Shown here: in pieces, positions 58,969-64,000 of the stretch
Position numbering within the stretch: the stretch's first letter is position 1
How the letters are laid out: every line of letters begins with the position of its first letter
NCBI RefSeq assembly: GCF_000754815.1
Contig: NZ_KN150747.1
Location: forward strand, 2,387,908 to 2,451,907
DNA length: 64,000 bases
Direction of reading: 5' to 3'
Source: Yersinia ruckeri ATCC 29473
GTDB taxonomy: Bacteria; Pseudomonadota; Gammaproteobacteria; Enterobacterales; Enterobacteriaceae
The notes under the pieces: model-generated
Seen by the model: the letters and a program-made list of their open reading frames with translations, nothing else
Databases searched by the model: none
What the model was told of the DNA's origin: nothing
Translations under genes and position numbers: made by a program

Positions 58969-59616
58969 TTATTCGGTAGAATCAAGCTTCTCGCTAAGTT
59001 GTGCTAAGTCTATCAGTTCGGCACCCGCTTCCCGCATTGAGGCTAACGCCAGTTCACTGTCCTGTGGTTGTAAATTGACGCCACGACAACCGTCTGTCAC
59101 CACCAAAGTTTTATAACCCAACGCCAATGCGTCCAACACGCTATATTTGACACAATAGTCAGTTGCCAACCCCATGATCACCAAACGACCAATACCTTGG
59201 TTTTTCAGCCAGTTATCCAGTGCCGTTTTTGCCCGTCGGCCGTTATCAAAAAATGCACTGTAGCTATCAATCTCAGGGTCTTGCCCTTTTCGGAACACTT
59301 GTTCAATTGCCCGACGGTTTAGCTGTGGGTGAAATTCTGCGCCTGGTTGGTACTGAACACAGTGTACCGGCCACCATACCTGCGGTAATCCGTTTAGCTC
59401 GCCCAGCGTCCCTGGTTGTGCCTGAGAATTAATGGCAAAGCTCCGATGCTCAGGCGGATGCCAATCCTGACTGGCAATAACGCTAATATTACGTAACTGG
59501 CACAGGGCGATAGCCTGATTGGCGACTTGAATGGTTTTATCTCCCTCGCTAACCGGCAGTGCGCCTGCGGGGCAAAAGTCATTCTGTAAATCGATCAATA
59601 GCAGGGCGGTTTTCAT
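58969..59616 (-). CDS. pncA: Nicotinamidase
   Basis: Hydrolyses nicotinamide to nicotinic acid for NAD salvage; also acts on pyrazinamide in other species. 215 residues of the isochorismatase fold. The triad is visible: D9 (LLIDLQNDFCP), the lysine in FRKGQDPEID and the cysteine in GLATDYCVKYS. Metal ligands lie in SQDWHPPEHRSF. Last gene of ansA-pncA, 15 bp after ansA. Confidence 0.95.
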   Translation of the reverse strand: MKTALLLIDLQNDFCPAGALPVSEGDKTIQVANQAIALCQLRNISVIASQDWHPPEHRSFAINSQAQPGTLGELNGLPQVWWPVHCVQYQPGAEFHPQLNRRAIEQVFRKGQDPEIDSYSAFFDNGRRAKTALDNWLKNQGIGRLVIMGLATDYCVKYSVLDALALGYKTLVVTDGCRGVNLQPQDSELALASMREAGAELIDLAQLSEKLDSTE

Positions 59617-59631
59617 TCACTCTCCTAAGTG

Positions 59632-60648
59632 TTAACTGACGTCGGTTAATTCACCACGCAGGTTTTGTTGCATAAGCTGGCGGATTTGTTCGGCATTCAG
59701 CGGTTGGCTCAATAGATAATGCAGTTTGGTCAGTGCTGCCTCAACGGTCATATCAAAACCACTGATTACACCGGCATGAGCCAAGGCGTTACCCGTAGCG
59801 TAACCATCCATATTGACCCGACCAGAAATACATTGGGTCAGATTCACTACCACTATGCCACGTTCGCTGGCGTGTTTCAGTTCATCCAACAGTTCGGGTT
59901 TTTGTGGCGCATTACCGACACCGTAAGAGCGCAGAATCAGTGCTTTCACCGGCTGTAGCAGAAAATTACGCACCACAGCGCCAGAAATACCCGGATAAAT
60001 CGTCACGACCCCGATCGGCTGCGGTGTAATGTTATGTACAATCAGCGCACCATGACAGACGGGCGACGGCACCGAGGTTACCCGACGAATATGTATACCG
60101 GCTTCCAGCAGTACGGAAAGATTCGGGGAAGCAAAAGCATCAAAGCCATCGGCGTGGGCTTTGGTGGTGCGGTTTCCACGGAATAGCTTGTTATTAAAGA
60201 ACAGGGTCACTTCGTTAACCGGATAGTTAGCCGCCAGATACAATGAATTCAACAGGTTGGTTTGCCCGTCTGAACGTAACTCCGCTAACGGGATTTGCGA
60301 ACCGGTCACGATGACCGGTTTAGCCAGATTCTCCAACATAAACGACAGTGCCGAAGCGGTAAACGCCATGGTGTCGGTGCCATGCAGGATGACAAAACCA
60401 TCGTACAGATCGTAATTCTTCTTAATATCATTGGCGATATGCTGCCAGTCTTCTGGCGTCATATCCGATGAGTCAATCAGTGGCGCGTATTCATGGATAG
60501 TGAAATCGGGCATTTCAGGGCGATGGAATTCCGGCATTAGCGCCAGTTGCCGCTGTAAATGACCGGAAACGGGAATATAGCCCTGATCAGAACGTTGCAT
60601 ACCAATAGTGCCGCCAGTGTAGGCAACGTAGATGGATTTCTTTTGCAT
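59632..60648 (-). CDS. ansA: Cytoplasmic L-asparaginase I
   Basis: 338 residues, equal to E. coli AnsA. The first threonine motif is VAYTGGTIGMQ and the second VILHGTDTMAFTASALSFM; both are intact. There is no signal peptide, which separates it from periplasmic AnsB. Upstream of pncA in a two-gene operon. Confidence 0.95.
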   Translation of the reverse strand: MQKKSIYVAYTGGTIGMQRSDQGYIPVSGHLQRQLALMPEFHRPEMPDFTIHEYAPLIDSSDMTPEDWQHIANDIKKNYDLYDGFVILHGTDTMAFTASALSFMLENLAKPVIVTGSQIPLAELRSDGQTNLLNSLYLAANYPVNEVTLFFNNKLFRGNRTTKAHADGFDAFASPNLSVLLEAGIHIRRVTSVPSPVCHGALIVHNITPQPIGVVTIYPGISGAVVRNFLLQPVKALILRSYGVGNAPQKPELLDELKHASERGIVVVNLTQCISGRVNMDGYATGNALAHAGVISGFDMTVEAALTKLHYLLSQPLNAEQIRQLMQQNLRGELTDVS

Positions 60649-60699
60649 AGGAAAGATACCGCAGAATGAGATGGCTGAATTATAGGGTGCCGGACGAAT

Positions 60700-60724
60700 A
60701 AAAAAAGCCCGACGGGTGCCGGGC
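60700..60724 (-). terminator. Terminator after sppA
   Basis: On the minus strand GCCCG...CGGGC forms a GC-rich stem followed by seven T. It ends 31 bases beyond the sppA stop. Confidence 0.75.
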
Positions 60725-60754
60725 GGGATATTTATCTATTATTTGTGTGGATTA

Positions 60755-62605
60755 TCAGCGTACATCACCACAATTCAGGCACAGAGCATAACGATTCTGT
60801 GGATCATTAAGGTTAGTAAAGAAGCCTGGTTGATCTTTGACTGCCATTGCCAATGTGGTAACCGGAGCCGGCAACCATGCCTGAAGCACCGATGGCAGCA
60901 TGGCATGTACTGACGCGGTCATTTGGCCGAGAATCAGATCGGCAAAGTTGGGTTGATCGACAAACCAGTTAATCTGATAAGTTTTCAATTTAGCCAGTTC
61001 GGCGGCTTTTTTCACCGCGTCATCGAAGTCGCCCAATTGATCGACTAGACCATTATTTTTGGCATCAAGACCCAGCCAAACGTGACCCTGTGCGATTTCG
61101 TCGACTTGTTCTGGTGTTTTGTGACGCGATGTAGCCACCAAATCAACAAAGTTTTTATAACCGTTCTCAATGCTGATTTGCATGATTTGCGAGAACTCTG
61201 GCGGTAGATTTTTCGTTACAGACACGTCAGCCAGCGGTGAGGTGGCAACGCCATCAGTATGTACACCGAGGGTTTCCAGTGAGTCCTGATAGGTATTGAT
61301 CACACCGAATATACCGATAGAACCGGTCAGTGTGCTTGGGCTGGCAATAATATAATTGGCTGGAGTTGAAACCCAGTAACCACCCGATGCAGCCATCCCA
61401 CCCATAGAAACGACCAACGGCTTGTTAGCTGCTCGTAAGGCGACTAATTCGGAGCGAATTAACTCAGAGGCACTGACGCTGCCACCAGGGCTATTAACGC
61501 GCAACACCACGGCTTTGATCTTGGGGTTCAGACGGGCTTCACGAATTTGTGCAGCCGTATTGTCGCCACCGACACTGCCTGGCGTTTGCGGTCCATCCAT
61601 AATGGCACCATTGATAAAGATGACGGCAATTTCCTCACCTTGCTGCACCGCCGGTACGGGTCGATAGTCATAAATACTGATGGCGTTATAGTCGTTACTG
61701 CGCTTATTCCAACCGAAGGTTTTAATCAGCTCAGCCTCAACGGCAGGGCGCGTAGCTAACTGGTCGACCAATTTATGTTCAAGGGCATATTTGCCAGTGT
61801 CACCACCGACGGCCTGTAGGCCACTAATGATATTTGCCGCACCGGGGAATAATTGTTCCGGCGAGAGTTGACGGTTGGCTGCAACGGCAGTCAGATAATT
61901 TTGCCACAATCCACCAATCCAGCGACTATCTGCCTCACGGGCGGCTGGCGACATATCATCACGAATCATGGGTTCGACAGCTGACTTATAGGTACCGACG
62001 CGGAAAATATTCGTGGTGACTTTCAGTTTTTCCAATAAGGATTTGTAGTAGAGGTTATTGCTGGCAAAGCCTTTCAGGTCAATCGTCCCCTGTGGAGACA
62101 AATAGATCTTATTGGCAAAACTGGCCAGATAATATTGCTGTTGATTATAGCTGTCGCCAACGGCAAAAATGGGCTTGCCGCTGTCACGGAATTCCCGTAA
62201 CGCTTTACCAATATATTGCAGTGAAGGTTGATCAGCACCGGAAAAATCACTCAATGATAAAACCATGCCACTGATGTTTTTATCGGTTTTTGCCTGACGA
62301 ATAGTTTCAACCACATCGAACAGGGAATTTTCCTGTAAACGATTGCTGGATGCGCCCAACAGCTCTCGGGTAAATTGCATCACTTTATTATTTACCGCTG
62401 GTGTATCGACCACGATACCGCTCAGGTTGACCAGTAATGCGCCTTTTACCGGTTCCACTGGTTTGCTCTGTACCAGCAGGTAGATACCGACACCGATAGC
62501 AATTAAGAAGATCAGGAAAAGATTAAGAATAAACTCTCTAACAAAGTTAAGCAGACGCCAGGTCCACTTGAAAAAACCAGTAATAATTCGCCACAACGTG
62601 CGCAT
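60755..62605 (-). CDS. sppA: Signal peptide peptidase A (protease IV)
   Basis: Inner-membrane tetrameric serine protease that degrades cleaved signal peptides. The ATG of MRTLWRIITGFF, with GGAGATAAC directly before it, gives 616 residues (618 in E. coli); an ATG eight codons upstream is rejected. One transmembrane helix at about 27-46. The catalytic lysine is in VGTYKSAVEP (about 205) and the nucleophile serine in MGGMAASGGYW (about 405), showing the tandem-duplicated long form. Confidence 0.95.
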   Translation of the reverse strand: MRTLWRIITGFFKWTWRLLNFVREFILNLFLIFLIAIGVGIYLLVQSKPVEPVKGALLVNLSGIVVDTPAVNNKVMQFTRELLGASSNRLQENSLFDVVETIRQAKTDKNISGMVLSLSDFSGADQPSLQYIGKALREFRDSGKPIFAVGDSYNQQQYYLASFANKIYLSPQGTIDLKGFASNNLYYKSLLEKLKVTTNIFRVGTYKSAVEPMIRDDMSPAAREADSRWIGGLWQNYLTAVAANRQLSPEQLFPGAANIISGLQAVGGDTGKYALEHKLVDQLATRPAVEAELIKTFGWNKRSNDYNAISIYDYRPVPAVQQGEEIAVIFINGAIMDGPQTPGSVGGDNTAAQIREARLNPKIKAVVLRVNSPGGSVSASELIRSELVALRAANKPLVVSMGGMAASGGYWVSTPANYIIASPSTLTGSIGIFGVINTYQDSLETLGVHTDGVATSPLADVSVTKNLPPEFSQIMQISIENGYKNFVDLVATSRHKTPEQVDEIAQGHVWLGLDAKNNGLVDQLGDFDDAVKKAAELAKLKTYQINWFVDQPNFADLILGQMTASVHAMLPSVLQAWLPAPVTTLAMAVKDQPGFFTNLNDPQNRYALCLNCGDVR

Positions 62606-62766
62606 GTTATCTCCAACAAATTCGAGCAAGTGGGGGTATCCTAATGACCTACAAATAAAAAGTCAGTATTAAATAATCAGACAGTGACGCGTATTGGTCA
62701 AGCTGGTAACAAATCCATGATTTATGTTACCGTGCTGAAAATGAAAATCGTTATCAGGAGAAGATA

Positions 62767-63318
62767 ATGGATGCGTTAGATTTATTACTTAACCGCCGCT
62801 CTGCGTCCCGTTTGGCTGCACCTGCGCCAACGGGAAGTGCACTGAAAAACATTATTCATGCTGGTTTGCGGGCACCGGATCACGGGGCGTTACAGCCTTG
62901 GCGTTTTGTGCTCATTGAAAATGCCGGGTTGGAGCGTTTCAGCGAATTATTGCAAAAAGCGGTACGACATGATGGTGCCGATGAAACGGTATTGGAAAAA
63001 GCCAAAATGGCACCTTTCCGCGCCCCGTTGATCATTACCGTTATTGCCCATGTAACGGAAAATCCGAAAGTACCCCATTGGGAGCAGGTCGTTTCTGCTG
63101 GTTGTGCGGTGCAGGCGATGCAAATGGCGGCATTGGCACAAGGTTTCAACGGTATCTGGCGCACTGGCTCCTGGACACATCATCCGGTCATTCGTGAAGG
63201 TTTTGCTTGTCGCGAACAGGACGAAATTGTTGGATTCCTTTATCTGGGCACGCCGCAATTAAAAGGATCCGGTAAAGTGACGCCGCCGGATATCGACATC
63301 TTCGTTAGCCACTTTTAA
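62767..63318 (+). CDS. ydjA: Nitroreductase family protein YdjA
   Basis: 183-residue FMN-dependent nitroreductase-like protein, the E. coli YdjA length. The N-terminal FMN contact [12 protein letters not shown] and [15 protein letters not shown], and the C-terminal GFLYLGTP, are family features. Divergent from sppA and upstream of selD, as in E. coli. Physiological substrate unknown. Confidence 0.93.
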   Translation: MDALDLLLNRRSASRLAAPAPTGSALKNIIHAGLRAPDHGALQPWRFVLIENAGLERFSELLQKAVRHDGADETVLEKAKMAPFRAPLIITVIAHVTENPKVPHWEQVVSAGCAVQAMQMAALAQGFNGIWRTGSWTHHPVIREGFACREQDEIVGFLYLGTPQLKGSGKVTPPDIDIFVSHF

Positions 63319-63512
63319 ACTTTTCTTGATGCAGCTTAGGTCAAAGATTGTGGATAAGCTGCTTTTCCGTCTGCTTTGTGAGCAGGCTAACTGCTGAACC
63401 GGCAGTGCGACTTATCAATTCTCTCCGTAAGCGCTACCATAGGTGCTAGGTTCTTTGCCTATCATAATCAGTACTAATTAGTCAGATGATGGTTAACCGA
63501 GGGAAGTGATCG

Positions 63513-64000
63513 ATGACATTGCCAGCAATACGTCTTACCCAATACAGTCATGGTGCCGGATGTGGATGTAAAATCTCCCCGAAAGTGCTGGAAACCATTT
63601 TGCATACTGAGCAACAGAAGTTTCTTGATCCACGGTTGTTGGTCGGCAATGAAACTCGGGATGACGCGGCGGTATACGATATCGGTAATGGTGTCGGTAT
63701 TATCAGTACTACCGACTTTTTTATGCCGATCGTTGACGATCCTTTCGATTTTGGTCGTATCGCTGCCACCAATGCCATCAGCGACGTGTATGCCATGGGA
63801 GGAAAACCCATTATGGCCATTGCCATCCTCGGTTGGCCGATTGACAAACTGGCACCAGAAGTCGCTCGTCGGGTGATTGAAGGTGGGCGTCAGGTGTGCG
63901 AGCAGGCTGGGATTTCGTTAGCCGGAGGGCACTCCATCGATGCGCCAGAACCGATATTCGGCTTGGCTGTCACCGGAGTCGTCAGTACCGAACAGGTGAA
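63513..64000 (+). CDS. selD: Selenide, water dikinase, N-terminal part (3' end outside window)
   Basis: Makes selenophosphate for selenocysteine and selenouridine synthesis. The ATG ([20 protein letters not shown]) follows AGGGAAG and the frame stays open to the window end, giving about 162 of roughly 347 residues. Cys17 (the position occupied by selenocysteine in some species) and Lys20 match E. coli. The AIR-synthase-like signatures [30 protein letters not shown] and [11 protein letters not shown] are present. Confidence 0.95.
   Translation, partial: MTLPAIRLTQYSHGAGCGCKISPKVLETILHTEQQKFLDPRLLVGNETRDDAAVYDIGNGVGIISTTDFFMPIVDDPFDFGRIAATNAISDVYAMGGKPIMAIAILGWPIDKLAPEVARRVIEGGRQVCEQAGISLAGGHSIDAPEPIFGLAVTGVVSTEQV

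Overview
The window looks like chromosomal DNA of a gamma-proteobacterium in the order Enterobacterales, most likely Yersinia or a close Yersiniaceae relative. This rests on protein-level resemblance to Escherichia coli orthologues recalled from memory, the 144-residue form of MdtJ, the budR/budAB acetoin cluster, a 127-bp ERIC element and a second family of short intergenic repeats. No database search was possible, so the genus is an inference. Almost all of the window is core genome; no prophage, CRISPR array, rRNA or tRNA gene was seen.

Region 1 (1-26 kb): the 3' end of aspS, then nudB, yebC, ruvC and ruvAB (translation, nucleotide sanitation, recombination). A DtpB-like peptide transporter follows, then the divergent zinc uptake genes znuCB/znuA around a Zur-like box. 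Next come mepM and lpxM (cell envelope), pykA, and hexR facing zwf with a HexR box, then eda without edd beside it. The spermidine exporter mdtJI is preceded by a small upstream ORF resembling the mdtU leader. A RidA-family gene, yoaA, tsaB, an Slp-family lipoprotein gene, fadD (with a FadR operator) and rnd complete the region.

Region 2 (26-39.5 kb): minCDE, ycgL-ycgM-ycgN, a scar of mobile DNA (a phage-type integrase tail with an amber codon and an IS3-like left end), a 24-codon YoaJ-like small membrane protein, an unknown secreted protein, dsbB, nhaB, fadR, ycgB (SpoVR) and dadAX. In E. coli this block sits near min and is not contiguous with regions 1 and 3, so the window joins two segments that are separate in E. 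coli.

Region 3 (39.5-64 kb): an accessory block (Bcr/CflA-type MFS transporter, unknown lipoprotein, PAS-PAS-GAF-GGDEF-EAL protein, budR/budAB) followed by yeaG-yeaH (PrkA kinase and VWA partner), mipA, an AT-rich phosphoethanolamine-transferase-like gene, yeaD, gapA, msrB, yeaC, pncA-ansA, sppA, ydjA and the 5' part of selD.

Regulatory links inside the window: FadR (34 kb) and its operator at fadD (23 kb); HexR and its box at zwf; BudR and two palindromes before budA; a perfect CRP site before dadA. The most interesting non-textbook signals are five dispersed copies of one intergenic repeat family beside terminator hairpins, an ERIC element that supplies the last 14 codons and stop of nudB, the mdtU-like leader ORF, the YoaJ-like small protein, three tandem 15-bp repeats before the MFS gene, and an orphan terminator before fadD that may end a small RNA. 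I did not find a convincing wholly new multi-gene system.
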